From assembly GCF_020731355.1 (NCBI RefSeq), contig NZ_JAJFZK010000006.1, positions 186,001 to 250,000 on the forward strand: a stretch of DNA of 64,000 bases, written 5' to 3'. Both the position numbers and the translations under genes were made by a program. How positions within the stretch are numbered: position 1 is the stretch's first letter; each line of letters opens with the position of its first letter. Positions 39,457 through 48,472 of this stretch are shown piece by piece. Under the pieces are notes generated by a model. The model ran no database searches, was not told the origin of the DNA, and was given only the letters and a program-made list of their open reading frames with translations. The stretch is from Bacillus sp. REN16. Lineage in GTDB: Bacteria > Bacillota > Bacilli > Bacillales > Bacillaceae_L.

Positions 39457-39909
39457 ATGAAGTTAACCAATTATACGGATTATTCTTTACGTGTTCTAAT
39501 GTATTTGGCAATGAAAAATAAAGAAGACTTATCCACAATTCAAGAAATTGCAGAGGCATATAATATATCAAAAAATCATTTAATGAAGATCATTCATCAT
39601 TTAGGAAAATTAGAATATATCATAACAATTCGTGGACGTAATGGAGGCTTCAGGCTCGCTAAGCATCCAAAGGATATTAATATAGGTGAGGTTGTATCAA
39701 ATACAGAAGACGACTTTAATATCCTGGATTGCTTTAAAGAAGGAGGGAGCTATTGCTCTATTTCACCATCCTGTAAACTAAAACATGCACTCAATGAAGC
39801 ATTAAAAGCCTTCATAAATGTATTATATGGGTATACGTTAGAGGATCTTGTTACGAATAAAGCCGAACTTGTACGATTAATTCGTGTATCAGATGAAGAA
39901 TGGTCCTAA
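39457..39909 (+). CDS. nsrR: NO-sensing Rrf2-family repressor
   Basis: Iron-sulphur repressor that senses nitric oxide and controls hmp. The 150-residue protein has an N-terminal winged helix (MKLTNYTDYSLRVLMYLA, NISKNHLMKIIHHL) and cluster ligands Cys92, Cys100 and Cys106, the same positions as in Bacillus subtilis NsrR. The ATG at 39457 follows aaggag; 28 codons upstream were dropped. An extended -10 (tgctatact, 39413-39421) may be its promoter. The dehydrogenase gene follows after 21 bases and may be co-transcribed. Confidence 0.93.
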   Translation: MKLTNYTDYSLRVLMYLAMKNKEDLSTIQEIAEAYNISKNHLMKIIHHLGKLEYIITIRGRNGGFRLAKHPKDINIGEVVSNTEDDFNILDCFKEGGSYCSISPSCKLKHALNEALKAFINVLYGYTLEDLVTNKAELVRLIRVSDEEWS

Positions 39910-39930
39910 AGAAGAGGGGTGTAGTAAAAT

Positions 39931-40908
39931 TTGAAAAAGAAAATTTTAATCACGAGAAAGCCTCCCAAGCATGTCTTAGAAATGCTTAAAGATGAATTTG
40001 AAGTAGATATTTGGGATTCCGAAGAGCAACAAATTCCGAGAAAAATCCTTTTAGACAAAATTGAAGATAGTGACGGATTACTCTGCTTACTTACTGAAAA
40101 TATTGATCATGAGGTTTTAGAAAAAGGGAAAAATTTAAAGATCATAAGCAACCTGGCTGTGGGATATAACAATATCGATATAAAAGCAGCGTCCCTAAGG
40201 GGAATTATCGTTACCAATACACCTGGTGTATTAACTGAAACAACCGCAGACTTAACCTTTGCTCTTATGATGGCTACATCCAGGAGATTAATCGAAGCAT
40301 CCAACGTTTTGAGAGAAGGTAAATGGCATACTTGGTCTCCGATGTTTTTGACGGGTATGGATATACATTCAAAAACCTTAGGAATCATTGGACTTGGTGA
40401 AATAGGTGCAGCTGTTGCAAGAAGAGCTAAAGGGTTTGGGATGAATCTATTGTATTATAATCGAACTCCAAAACCTTCATTAGAAAAAGAGTTAGACATC
40501 AAGTTTGTTAGTAAAGAGACATTACTCGAAAACTCGGACTTCGTATGTATACTAACTCCATTAACAAAAGAAACTATTAATCTCATCACATTAAAAGAGC
40601 TGAAATTAATGAAGAAGACAGCTGTTCTTATAAATACTTCAAGAGGCGGCATCGTTAACGAACAAGATTTATTCGAAGCTTTGTCAAATGGTGAGATATG
40701 GGCTGCTGGATTAGATGTTTTTGGACAAGAGCCGGTGCCAGTTGATCATCCTTTGTTAAATTTATCAAATGTTGTAGCTCTGCCTCATATTGGAAGTGCA
40801 AGTATTCAAACAAGAACGAAAATGTGGGAACTTGCTGCACAAAATCTGCATTTAGGTTTAACTGGAAAAGTTCCTCCTAATATCGTTCCTGATCAACTAA
40901 ATAAATAG
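39931..40908 (+). CDS. D-2-hydroxyacid dehydrogenase (glyoxylate/hydroxypyruvate reductase type)
   Basis: NAD(P)H-dependent reductase of 2-oxoacids such as glyoxylate, hydroxypyruvate or 2-ketogluconate, 325 residues. The Rossmann motif is GIIGLGEIGAAVARRAKGFGM near 150-170. The catalytic Arg is in NTSRGGIVNE, Glu in GLDVFGQEP and His in LPHIGSAS. It resembles the Bacillus YvcT group. TTG at 39931 follows agaggggtg. It is just downstream of nsrR but no pathway link is obvious. Confidence 0.88.
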   Translation: MKKKILITRKPPKHVLEMLKDEFEVDIWDSEEQQIPRKILLDKIEDSDGLLCLLTENIDHEVLEKGKNLKIISNLAVGYNNIDIKAASLRGIIVTNTPGVLTETTADLTFALMMATSRRLIEASNVLREGKWHTWSPMFLTGMDIHSKTLGIIGLGEIGAAVARRAKGFGMNLLYYNRTPKPSLEKELDIKFVSKETLLENSDFVCILTPLTKETINLITLKELKLMKKTAVLINTSRGGIVNEQDLFEALSNGEIWAAGLDVFGQEPVPVDHPLLNLSNVVALPHIGSASIQTRTKMWELAAQNLHLGLTGKVPPNIVPDQLNK

Positions 40909-40950
40909 AAAAAACGGAACCCTTTACTAATGGAATGGGTTCCGTTTTTT
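40908..40950 (+). terminator. Terminator of the hydroxyacid dehydrogenase gene
   Basis: aaaacggaaccc and gggttccgtttttt form a perfect 12-bp stem with a T-run. Confidence 0.88.
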
Positions 40951-41065
40951 ATATGTAACAGATTTCAAAGTAATATCTGAAACAGGAACCAAAAATTGTC
41001 GTTTTACATACATTTAAGTAGACGAAGTAATTAGTAAAATACTGGTTTCAAAGGAGGAAGCGAAG

Positions 41066-41512
41066 ATGATAAGACATACGTCGGGTTTCTATTGCCCTTA
41101 TTGTCATGGATACTTAGAACCACGGAATTTGTATGATGAGTACTATTACCACCAGTATGTGCCACAATACCCTGTACCTTACTATGGGTGGGATTGGAAT
41201 CGTGATCCGAAAACGATTTTAGGAAAAGCAACTTGGACTTGGGGCGGAACACCAACAAAATGTGAAATCGGCTGGTCATATGATCATAATATGACTGTGG
41301 CAGTTGGAGAAAATAGTCCATTTAAATGTGGACAGCAATTACGAATCCGAAATGTTTCATTTGTCCCAAATCAAGACATTATTGTAACAGTTGTGGATCA
41401 GGTTAAGAAATATCCAGCAAATCGAATCAATCTCCACCGTAAAGCGTTTGAAGCATTGGGAGCATCACCAAGTGTTGGTGTCTTAAATGTAGAAATTACA
41501 CCTATTGATTAA
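41066..41512 (+). CDS. DPBB (RlpA/expansin-like) fold protein
   Basis: A 148-residue protein. The N-terminus has FYCPYCHG (a CxxC pair) and a Tyr-rich stretch (DEYYYHQYVPQYPVPYYGW). The C-terminal roughly 95 residues look like a double-psi beta-barrel: GKATWTWGG, ending TVVDQVKKYPANRINLHRKAFEALG then VGVLNVEI. No signal peptide is seen. ATG follows aaaggagga. An exact sigma-E-like -10, CATACATT (41007-41014), lies upstream without a clear -35; a spore-coat role is possible but unproved. Confidence 0.72.
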   Translation: MIRHTSGFYCPYCHGYLEPRNLYDEYYYHQYVPQYPVPYYGWDWNRDPKTILGKATWTWGGTPTKCEIGWSYDHNMTVAVGENSPFKCGQQLRIRNVSFVPNQDIIVTVVDQVKKYPANRINLHRKAFEALGASPSVGVLNVEITPID

Positions 41513-41513
41513 T

Positions 41514-41557
41514 AGGAAGAAAGGAGAACAATCTTGAATTGTCTCCTCTCTTCCTTT
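41514..41557 (+). terminator. Terminator after the DPBB protein gene
   Basis: aggaag-aaaggagaacaat pairs with attgtctcctctcttcct around cttga, followed by tttt. It abuts the stop of the convergent 47-aa gene. Confidence 0.75.
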
Positions 41558-41701
41558 TTAGTCTTCTATTTCGGTTTGAGTCATTTGTTCACGGAGACGT
41601 TCCTTTTCCTTTGATTCCAAAAGATTTTCTGATTGGAGAACATCGTAAGCTGGATTGGTAATATAAAGTACTTGGTTTCTCAGATGTTCATTTTTCTTCA
41701 T
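41558..41701 (-). CDS. Small hydrophilic protein, 47 aa
   Basis: ATG at 41701 follows gagaggaagg. The product reads MKKNEHLRNQVLYITNPAYD then a charged helix (ENLLESKEKERLREQ). Not recognised, but the ribosome site is strong and the gene is closely bounded by a terminator. Hypothetical. Confidence 0.6.
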   Translation of the reverse strand: MKKNEHLRNQVLYITNPAYDVLQSENLLESKEKERLREQMTQTEIED

Positions 41702-41901
41702 GTAATTCCTTCCTCTCATCCTTGTTATTATACTAATATGGCTATTACGGATACATTTTAATCAAAATAGCGGCCATCCAGTATGGCGATAGCCGCAATC
41801 TTTAATTTATTTGAAAAAATTTATAAAAGTTAGCACATTTTCGTTACCCCATCATATACTACCTATTGTGTGAGGAAAAAGTTAGAAGGGAAGTACGGAA
41901 A

Positions 41902-42033
41902 ATGAGCAACGAGATTAAAACACCAGTTTCAAACGATTACAAGGACAAAGAAGGGTACAAAGTAATCGAAGTCAACCTTAACAATCCAACAGAAAACTTA
42001 TTTGCGGTCGTAACTCCTATTAAAATGCAGTAA
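41902..42033 (+). CDS. Small protein, 43 aa
   Basis: ATG at 41902 with aagggaag upstream encodes MSNEIKTPVSNDYKDKEGYK followed by a beta-rich stretch ending VVTPIKMQ. Not recognised. It has a terminator about 55 bases downstream. Confidence 0.55.
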   Translation: MSNEIKTPVSNDYKDKEGYKVIEVNLNNPTENLFAVVTPIKMQ

Positions 42034-42087
42034 CTTTATTCAGCAGAGCACCCGCTTTTAATATGCAATGGCATATTTGATTGTTAG

Positions 42088-42141
42088 TAAAATACCACCT
42101 TTTCGTACGTATTCTTACATAGAAAAGATGGTATTTTTTAT
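42088..42141 (+). terminator. Terminator after the 43-aa gene
   Basis: aaaataccaccttttc and agaaaagatggtatttttt are inverted arms around an 18-base loop with a T-run. Confidence 0.75.
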
Positions 42142-42229
42142 TTTGCTAAAAAACGAAGGCATATGGTGACGACCTTGGCTGATTTGCCAAAGCTTAGTTT
42201 TAGATTGGGGAGTAAATATATTTAATAGC

Positions 42230-42258
42230 TTTACAAATATGCATAAACATACTATGCT
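42230..42258 (+). promoter_or_regulatory. Sigma-A promoter of the thiamine transcript
   Basis: TTTACA (42230-42235) and TATGCT (42253-42258), 17-base spacing, about 20 bases before the TPP aptamer. Confidence 0.7.
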
Positions 42259-42279
42259 TATAGAAAGAATATTCGCAAA

Positions 42280-42372
42280 CTACTAGGGGTGCCCGGTTGG
42301 GCTGAGAGAAAAACGGACGTTTTTTAACCCTTTGGACCTGATCCGGGTAATACCGGCGGAGGAAAGTAGAGT
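42280..42372 (+). ncRNA. TPP riboswitch (THI element)
   Basis: Contains the conserved blocks ctactaggggtgcc, gggctgagaga, accctttggacctgatc and cgggtaataccggcggagg, with P1 closing by tactag/aaagtag. It binds thiamine pyrophosphate and should reduce expression of the downstream SDR and thiW genes when thiamine is plentiful. Confidence 0.97.
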
Positions 42373-42401
42373 GGAAAACTTCCATTTTTCTTACTACTTA
42401 A

Positions 42402-42441
42402 GCTAAGCTAGGTCCATTTATTTGGGTCTAGCTTTTTTGCG
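42402..42441 (+). terminator. Expression-platform terminator of the TPP riboswitch
   Basis: aagctaggtcc and gggtctagctt pair across atttattt, followed by tttttgcg. It lies between the aptamer and the SDR start at 42476, so premature termination is the likely control mode. Confidence 0.82.
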
Positions 42442-42475
42442 TATTTCTTATCTACTATATTAGGAGGCTACTAGA

Positions 42476-43237
42476 ATGAAACTGCAAAATCAAGTTATTC
42501 TTGTTACAGGTGGTGCACGTGGATTAGGAAAGGAAATTGTAAAAGCTTTTGCTAATGAGGGAGCGAAAGTGGTTATTAATTATTTTCAAAGCGAAGCAAA
42601 AGCTCATTCTCTAAAAGAAGAGATAGGCGAAAATGCACTAGCAATTCAAGCAGATGTTAGGAATCGTGAACAGATACAGAGCTTATTTCTAGAAGCAAAA
42701 AAGTATTATGATCAACCAATCACAACAGTTGTGAATAATGCCTTAATTAATTTCCGCTTTGACCCAATCGCAAGAAAAAATGCTGAAGATATCTCATGGG
42801 AAGATTATCACGCACAGCTTGAAGGTGCAATTCGAGGGGCTTTACATACAACACAAGCAGCAGTTTCCGATATGAAGGAGCTAGGCTTTGGTCGAATTGT
42901 AACGATTGGAACAAATCTCTTTCAAAATCCAGTTGTTGCTTATCATGATTACAACACAAGCAAGGCAGCACTTCTAGGTTTCACCCGGAACATGGCAAAA
43001 GACCTCGGGTCATATGGCATTAACGTTAACATGATTTCAGGAGGATTACTTCAAACAACAGATGCGAGTTCAGCAACTTCCGAGGAGGTTTTCCAATTAA
43101 TTAAGGATTCTACGCCACTTCAAAAAGTCACGACACCAGAGGATGTTGCTAATGCAGTTCTTTTCTTTGCATCTCCTTGGAGTAAAGGCGTAACAGGGCA
43201 GAACCTTGTCGTTGATGGTGGATTAGTAATGGACTAA
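42476..43237 (+). CDS. Short-chain dehydrogenase/reductase under TPP riboswitch control
   Basis: A 253-residue classical SDR. The cofactor motif TGGARGLG is at 11-18, VVNNAL at 85-90 replaces the common NNAG, and Tyr159-x3-Lys163 is intact. The residue 13 before Tyr, normally Ser, is Thr146. The sequence is annotated in other Bacilli as FabG-like, but its position directly after a TPP riboswitch and 23 bases before thiW points to thiamine or thiazole metabolism instead. taggaggc precedes the ATG. Substrate unknown. Confidence 0.85.
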   Translation: MKLQNQVILVTGGARGLGKEIVKAFANEGAKVVINYFQSEAKAHSLKEEIGENALAIQADVRNREQIQSLFLEAKKYYDQPITTVVNNALINFRFDPIARKNAEDISWEDYHAQLEGAIRGALHTTQAAVSDMKELGFGRIVTIGTNLFQNPVVAYHDYNTSKAALLGFTRNMAKDLGSYGINVNMISGGLLQTTDASSATSEEVFQLIKDSTPLQKVTTPEDVANAVLFFASPWSKGVTGQNLVVDGGLVMD

Positions 43238-43260
43238 ATCATATCAGGAGGGATTTCACT

Positions 43261-43764
43261 ATGAGTAAAACACTAAAAATGACACTAACAGCGATGTTTG
43301 TCGCGATTGGAACTGTTACAAGCCACTTGTTTGCAATACCTATTGGATTTACAAAGGTATTTCCTATGCAACATTTCATTAATGTGTTATCAGCTGTAAT
43401 CTTAGGTCCGGCTTATGCTGTTCTTCAAGCATTTTTAGTGTCATTATTACGAAACATGAATGGGACAGGTTCCCTATTTGCCTTTCCAGGAAGTATGATT
43501 GGGGCGTTTTTAGCGGCAATTTTATATTCAAAAACAAAGAAAGCCTCAATGGCGATGACTGGCGAAATTATTGGGACAGGTTTGTTAGGAGCCATTGCTT
43601 GTTATCCGATCGCAACACTGCTTCTAGGACAGGATGCTGCGATTTTTGGTTTCGTTCCTTCGTTTATTTTTAGCTCAATTGCAGGTTCTATCTTTGGCTT
43701 TATAATTGTTGGTATCGTACTAAAAAGTCCTGCTTTTAAAACATACCTTGAACGTAATTTCTAA
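43261..43764 (+). CDS. thiW: Thiamine-precursor ECF transporter S component ThiW
   Basis: Substrate-binding membrane subunit of an energy-coupling-factor transporter, predicted to import hydroxyethylthiazole. The 167-residue protein has about five or six helices and the ThiW signature GFTKVFPMQHFINVLSAVILGP with LRNMNGTGSLFAFPGSMIGA. The shared ECF energising module is not in this window. It is co-transcribed with the SDR behind the TPP riboswitch, which strengthens the thiamine assignment. Confidence 0.92.
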   Translation: MSKTLKMTLTAMFVAIGTVTSHLFAIPIGFTKVFPMQHFINVLSAVILGPAYAVLQAFLVSLLRNMNGTGSLFAFPGSMIGAFLAAILYSKTKKASMAMTGEIIGTGLLGAIACYPIATLLLGQDAAIFGFVPSFIFSSIAGSIFGFIIVGIVLKSPAFKTYLERNF

Positions 43765-43769
43765 TATTT

Positions 43770-43806
43770 AAAAAGACTAAACAGCTGTGATGTTTAGTCT
43801 TTTTAA
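43770..43806. terminator. Bidirectional terminator between thiW and the antiporter gene
   Basis: aaaaagactaaaca and tgtttagtcttttt are perfect 14-bp arms around gctgtga. The right arm touches the stop of the minus-strand gene. Confidence 0.88.
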
Positions 43807-45218
43807 ATAAATATACCACCTAGAATATAGAGCCCAATTGCAATAACGCCACCAATCGCTGATACCTTCAATTTATATTGCGCATATTCAACTAGGTCCA
43901 TATCTAAAATTGATGCTGTAGTAATGGTTGTATCACCAAGTGGCGAGCTCAAAGCTCCAAATGCCCCACTTGCAAAAACTGCTCCCACGGTTAATGGAAT
44001 GGACGCTCCAGTCGATAAAGCTAGTGCAATCCCAAGCGGCATAAATAACCCCCAGGTTCCCCAGGAAGACCCAATAAAATATCCAACAACTGAGCCGATT
44101 AGAAAAATCGTCGCAGGCGTTAAAAATCCTGGCAGGAATGAACCTAAGGTTGAACTAATAAATACAGAAAACCCGAGTTCCTCAGCTGATAAGGTTAGGG
44201 CCCATATCAGAATTAGAAGGCTAATCGCCTGCATCATTTGATTGCCGCCATCGTAAAAATGATACATGATTTCATGCAATTTCTGTTTTCGAATCACATA
44301 AAAGACAAATGTAAAAATAAGAGTGATAAACACTGCTAACAGCATGACAAAAGTTGCATCCGCCATTGAAAATGCTTCAAAAACAGTTTGAGCCCCAAGC
44401 GATTTACCATCCTCCCACAAAAGATAAAGGGACAAACCTAACAACAAAAACACTGGAACAATTAAATTCCAAGGCTGAGCTTTTACTAGGGAAAGTTCTT
44501 TTTTTATTCCCATTCGATGAAATTCATGCTCATGTTCTTCTTCATCGGGATTTTTTTCAGACTTAGATTTGGATTTGGAAGGCCAAAATGTTTGAATAAT
44601 TCCAATTAGAAGCATGACAATTGCATAAAAATTAAACAGGATGCTTAACAGGAACACCTCGTAGGGTGACATACCTAAGTCAAGCCCTTTAATACCACCT
44701 TCCACTAGTGATACCATAAATCCTACAAAAGCTGTCGCAACAGGTAATAAAACAATTACTGATTCGGTAGAAATATCTAGAGTCATGCCGACTTTTTGTT
44801 TTGATAGGTTCATTTTTTTAATGAGTTGTTTGATAATGGGGCCAATCATCATAATCCGAAACATTGGCATCATAAAGGTAAAAGGGAGGGTAAGCCAAAT
44901 CAAGCCTAGCAGACCACGTTCACTTTTTATTTTCTCCCCAATCCATTCTGTAAATCCTTTAATACCTCCGGAGATATTCATCATCCCAACTAATCCACCG
45001 AAGACATACAAAAAGCTTACAATTTTAATATTTGTGGGATCTGATAAAGTTGTCACAATGTATGCAATCGATTGACCGGTCCCACCTAATACATCAGATG
45101 TTACAAGAATCGCGCCAACTAATAATCCTAAAACAAGTCCAGGTAAAATGTCTTTTAACCAAATCGCCATTCCGATAACTATTAAAAAAGGAATCAGAGA
45201 GAGCCATGCATGTTCCAA
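43803..45218 (-). CDS. NhaC-type Na+/H+ antiporter family protein
   Basis: A polytopic transporter with about 11 helices, 471 residues from the TTG at 45218. That codon follows ttggagg by seven bases. The upstream ATG at 45293 would add 25 residues without a clear ribosome site. Family features are FTFMMPMFRIMMIGPIIKQL and the repeat GSSWGTWGLFMPLGIALAL then SSPLGDTTITTASI. Charged cytoplasmic loop KSKSKSEKNPDEEEHEHEFH near 225-245. Sodium/proton or organic-anion exchange is likely; specificity unknown. Confidence 0.85.
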   Translation of the reverse strand: MEHAWLSLIPFLIVIGMAIWLKDILPGLVLGLLVGAILVTSDVLGGTGQSIAYIVTTLSDPTNIKIVSFLYVFGGLVGMMNISGGIKGFTEWIGEKIKSERGLLGLIWLTLPFTFMMPMFRIMMIGPIIKQLIKKMNLSKQKVGMTLDISTESVIVLLPVATAFVGFMVSLVEGGIKGLDLGMSPYEVFLLSILFNFYAIVMLLIGIIQTFWPSKSKSKSEKNPDEEEHEHEFHRMGIKKELSLVKAQPWNLIVPVFLLLGLSLYLLWEDGKSLGAQTVFEAFSMADATFVMLLAVFITLIFTFVFYVIRKQKLHEIMYHFYDGGNQMMQAISLLILIWALTLSAEELGFSVFISSTLGSFLPGFLTPATIFLIGSVVGYFIGSSWGTWGLFMPLGIALALSTGASIPLTVGAVFASGAFGALSSPLGDTTITTASILDMDLVEYAQYKLKVSAIGGVIAIGLYILGGIFI

Positions 45219-45377
45219 ACCATTGTCCTCCAATATACGAAAAATGTTCATTTGGTTAGTATGACCAATATAGGAGAGGAGTATTTTTAACATTAAAAGC
45301 TCTTAAGCAAGATTGTTTGTTTCTGTTCGATCAATTGATATAGTAATAAGAGAAAATGGAAGAAAGGACATGTTAAA

Positions 45378-46379
45378 ATGACAATTATAAATATTCCCGT
45401 CTCTGTTCTAAACCTTGCTCCAATTCGTAAGGGGCAAAATCAGAAAGACGCAATTGATGCAATGGTTGACTTGGCTCAAGCTACTGAAGAAATGGGATAC
45501 ACCCGATATTGGATTGCGGAACATCACAATTCCCCTACATTAGTAAGTTCAGCGACATCCATTTTAATCAAACATACTTTAGAACACACAGAAAAAATCC
45601 GTGTTGGATCAGGAGGGGTCATGCTTCCAAACCATGCACCACTTGTTGTCGCCGAACAATTCGGAACAATGGCCACCATTTATCCAGGCCGTCTTGATTT
45701 AGGGCTTGGCCGCGCACCTGGAACTGACATGATGACAGCAAATGCCTTAAGGCGTTCAAATAATGACTCTGTTTACACATTTCCTAATGATGTAAATGAC
45801 TTACTTACGTATTTTGGACCGATGGAACGCCAAGGCTATGTCAAGGCATATCCCGGTGTAAATACAAATGTACCCATTTATATTCTTGGATCTTCAACGG
45901 ATTCAGCTTATTTGGCAGCAAAATTAGGACTTCCATATGTCTTTGCATCACATTTTGCACCAAGATTCATGGAAGAGGCTATTTCTATTTACCGCAATCG
46001 CTTTGAGCCATCCGAATTTTTAAGCTCTCCATACATGATGGTTTGCCTAAATGTAATTGCAACTGAGACGGATGAAGAGGCTAGTCGCGAAATGACGACT
46101 ATGCAGCAATTTTTCCTAAACGTTGTACGCGGATCACAAAACCCATTATTACCACCGGTTGATAATATGGATGAACTATGGAACCAACAGGAAAAACAAA
46201 TGGCAACCTCCATGTCTAGTGTTACATTATTAGGAAACAAAGAATCCATTCGCAAGCAATTAACAAGCTTCCAGGAAAAATATAATGTCGATGAACTAAT
46301 GGCCGTTTCTTACATTTATGATCCTGATAAACAAAAACGTTCTTATGAGATTTTAAAAGAAGTTGTTGATGGAAAGTAA
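45378..46379 (+). CDS. Luciferase-like (LLM) flavin-dependent oxidoreductase
   Basis: A 333-residue TIM-barrel flavoprotein of the bacterial luciferase-like family ([60 protein letters not shown]). Family members are FMN-dependent monooxygenases; the substrate is unknown. aagaaaggac precedes the ATG. It ends just before the FMN riboswitch but is transcribed independently of it. Confidence 0.9.
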   Translation: MTIINIPVSVLNLAPIRKGQNQKDAIDAMVDLAQATEEMGYTRYWIAEHHNSPTLVSSATSILIKHTLEHTEKIRVGSGGVMLPNHAPLVVAEQFGTMATIYPGRLDLGLGRAPGTDMMTANALRRSNNDSVYTFPNDVNDLLTYFGPMERQGYVKAYPGVNTNVPIYILGSSTDSAYLAAKLGLPYVFASHFAPRFMEEAISIYRNRFEPSEFLSSPYMMVCLNVIATETDEEASREMTTMQQFFLNVVRGSQNPLLPPVDNMDELWNQQEKQMATSMSSVTLLGNKESIRKQLTSFQEKYNVDELMAVSYIYDPDKQKRSYEILKEVVDGK

Positions 46380-46497
46380 GTGTTGACGGGTTTTTAGTTT
46401 AAGCAGGAGGGCAATTTATAGGAAAGTGAACTATTTGAAGCAAAATGCTTCACAATATGCCATATACTTGATAAAATAAAGTGAAATTAAATATTGA

Positions 46498-46624
46498 TCT
46501 ATCTTCGGGGCCGGGTGAAAATCCCGACCGGCGGTGATGAGAGCACTCTCTAAGCCCGCGAGCCGCAAGGCAGGATTTGGTGCGATTCCAAAGCCGACAG
46601 TATAGTCTGGATGGGAGAAGATGG
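46498..46624 (+). ncRNA. FMN riboswitch (RFN element)
   Basis: Conserved blocks tcggggccgggtgaaaatc, cccgaccggcggtgat, taagcccgcgagc, ggatttggtgcgattcc and gccgacagtatagtctggatg are in the right order, closed by atcttc/gaagat. It binds FMN and controls the downstream riboflavin transporter gene. Confidence 0.97.
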
Positions 46625-46681
46625 AGGTTCTGCGCGTTCAAAAATTTTCAATGATTGAACGTTTATTAAGCATACCTTTAA

Positions 46682-46715
46682 CTCCCTCAAGAAGCCATTC
46701 TTGGGGGTTTTTATT
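46682..46715 (+). terminator. Expression-platform terminator of the FMN riboswitch
   Basis: ctccctcaagaa and ttcttgggggt pair across gcca and are followed by ttttattt, between the aptamer and ribU. Confidence 0.85.
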
Positions 46716-46783
46716 TGAGTATGACTTGAAAAGCTGAACTTTCTTCTTTTGAAGTGGATCGCAAAAGAGGAGAGAGTAGAAAA

Positions 46784-47356
46784 ATGAAGAAAATACCTTT
46801 ACGTCAATTTGTGGCAATTGCAATGTTGAGTACGATTTCGTACATCCTAATGTTTTTTAACTTTCCATTGCCAACATTCCCGAGCTTTTTGAACGTCGAT
46901 TTTAGCGATGTTCCCGCATTACTCGCAGCACTAATTTTTGGTCCGGTGGCCGGTATCCTAGTAGAATTTTTTAAAAACCTGATTGACTTTGCATTAACAG
47001 GTAGCGAGACACCAATTCCAGTCGGTCACATCTCAAACTTCTTAGCGGGGATTATTTTCGTCCTAACAACCTATTATATTTTTAAACTGATAAAAACAAA
47101 ATTAGGATTAACTATCGGATTAATAGGCGGTACAGCGATGATGGCGATCATCATGAGTGTTCTAAACTACTATGTTTTCCTGCCGGCATTCAACTTCTTT
47201 TTGAATATCCCGGCGATGTCATCTCCAGAAACGCTCAAAATGGTGGTTTACGCAATCCTGCCATTTAATTTACTAAAAGGATTGATTGTTGCAGTCATTT
47301 TCATGTTGTTGTATGCCCGTTTACATCCATGGATTAATAAACAAGCATCGATATAG
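46784..47356 (+). CDS. ribU: Riboflavin ECF transporter S component
   Basis: Membrane substrate-binding subunit that imports riboflavin with the shared ECF module. It is 190 residues, as in Bacillus subtilis RibU (FmnP), with about six helices and the family blocks MLSTISYILMFFNFPLP, FSDVPALLAALIFGP and LVEFFKNLIDFALTGS. ATG at 46784 follows gaggagagag; ten codons upstream were dropped. Under FMN riboswitch control; its own terminator follows. Confidence 0.95.
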   Translation: MKKIPLRQFVAIAMLSTISYILMFFNFPLPTFPSFLNVDFSDVPALLAALIFGPVAGILVEFFKNLIDFALTGSETPIPVGHISNFLAGIIFVLTTYYIFKLIKTKLGLTIGLIGGTAMMAIIMSVLNYYVFLPAFNFFLNIPAMSSPETLKMVVYAILPFNLLKGLIVAVIFMLLYARLHPWINKQASI

Positions 47357-47368
47357 ATTATTAGATAA

Positions 47369-47397
47369 GCAAGCACCCGCAAGCGGGTGCTTGTTTT
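47369..47397 (+). terminator. Terminator of ribU
   Basis: aagcacccgc and gcgggtgctt form a perfect stem with a two- to three-base loop, followed by gtttt. Confidence 0.85.
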
Positions 47398-47519
47398 GGT
47401 TAAATGGGATTTTTAATTAAACAACATCAATCAAGTATCAAATCGAGTGTTGTTACTTTTAGCAATCAGCACCAGATAATGGTAAACTAGTAAAAGAAGT
47501 TTAAAAGGGGATGGGAAAT

Positions 47520-48413
47520 ATGGCAAAGAAGATCGTCCTTGCCGGGGGTACTGGTTTTGTAGGTAATTATTTTTCGAAAAGGTTTACGGAGCTTGGCTAC
47601 GAGGTAAAAGTCATTTCAAGAAATGCACCAAATCTTACTTGGGATAATAGGGAAGGGATCATACAAGCACTTGAGGATTCTGAGATGCTCATTAATCTTG
47701 CAGGAAAATCTGTCAACTGCAGATACAACGAGAAAAATAAACAAGAAATCCTAAACTCTCGAACGGAAACTACAAGAATATTAGGCGATTCTCTAACAGG
47801 CTGCAAAAACCCGCCAAAAATATGGATTAATTCCAGCACTGCAACAATTTATCGACATGCGGAAGATCGACCTATGACAGAAGAAACAGGTGAAATTGGA
47901 ACTGGTTTTTCTGTTGATGTTGCAAAAAGGTGGGAGGAAGCCTTTTTTTCTTATCAATTCCCGAATATTAGACAGGTTGCCTTAAGAATCTCGATCGTGC
48001 TTGGAGCGGATGGAGGTGTCATGATTCCTTATACAAACTTAGTACGCTATGGTCTTGGCGGAATCCAAGGCCCTGGTACTCAAAAGTTCAGTTGGATACA
48101 TATTGAGGATTTGTTTAAAATTATTCTTTACATAAGGGATCACAATCATCTAACTGGAGTCTTTAACTGCTCAACACCAAATCCTATCACAAATCGAGAA
48201 TTGATGAACAGTCTCCGACATGCCTTCAATCGAAATATAGGGTTACCTTCACCAGCTTGGCTTCTTGAACTTGGTGCGATTTTTATCAGAACGGAAACCG
48301 AATTAATTTTAAAAAGTAGATGGGTAATCCCAGAACGCCTTGAAAAAGAAGGATTTTTATTTACATTTCCTACAATTGATGAGGCACTTGCAGAAATTTC
48401 AAAAAATAATTGA
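47520..48413 (+). CDS. TIGR01777 family NAD-dependent epimerase-like protein
   Basis: A 297-residue extended-SDR protein with C-terminal DUF1731. GGTGFVG at 9-15 binds the dinucleotide, and SWIHIEDLFKIILYI and NCSTPNPITNRELM are typical of the TIGR01777/YfhF group. The SDR catalytic Tyr is in ATIYRHAEDRPMTEETG. The ATG at 47520 was preferred to that at 47511, which lies inside the ribosome site aaaagggg. Function unknown; related plant proteins act at chloroplast division. Confidence 0.88.
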   Translation: MAKKIVLAGGTGFVGNYFSKRFTELGYEVKVISRNAPNLTWDNREGIIQALEDSEMLINLAGKSVNCRYNEKNKQEILNSRTETTRILGDSLTGCKNPPKIWINSSTATIYRHAEDRPMTEETGEIGTGFSVDVAKRWEEAFFSYQFPNIRQVALRISIVLGADGGVMIPYTNLVRYGLGGIQGPGTQKFSWIHIEDLFKIILYIRDHNHLTGVFNCSTPNPITNRELMNSLRHAFNRNIGLPSPAWLLELGAIFIRTETELILKSRWVIPERLEKEGFLFTFPTIDEALAEISKNN

Positions 48414-48472
48414 AACTAATTTCCTATAAATCCGTAAACAATAGTGGTAGAACCAAAATTGGAGGGGATTTT

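Noticed and set aside
42476..43237. Fatty-acid biosynthesis FabG
   Set aside because: Thr replaces the catalytic Ser position and the TPP riboswitch/thiW context points elsewhere.
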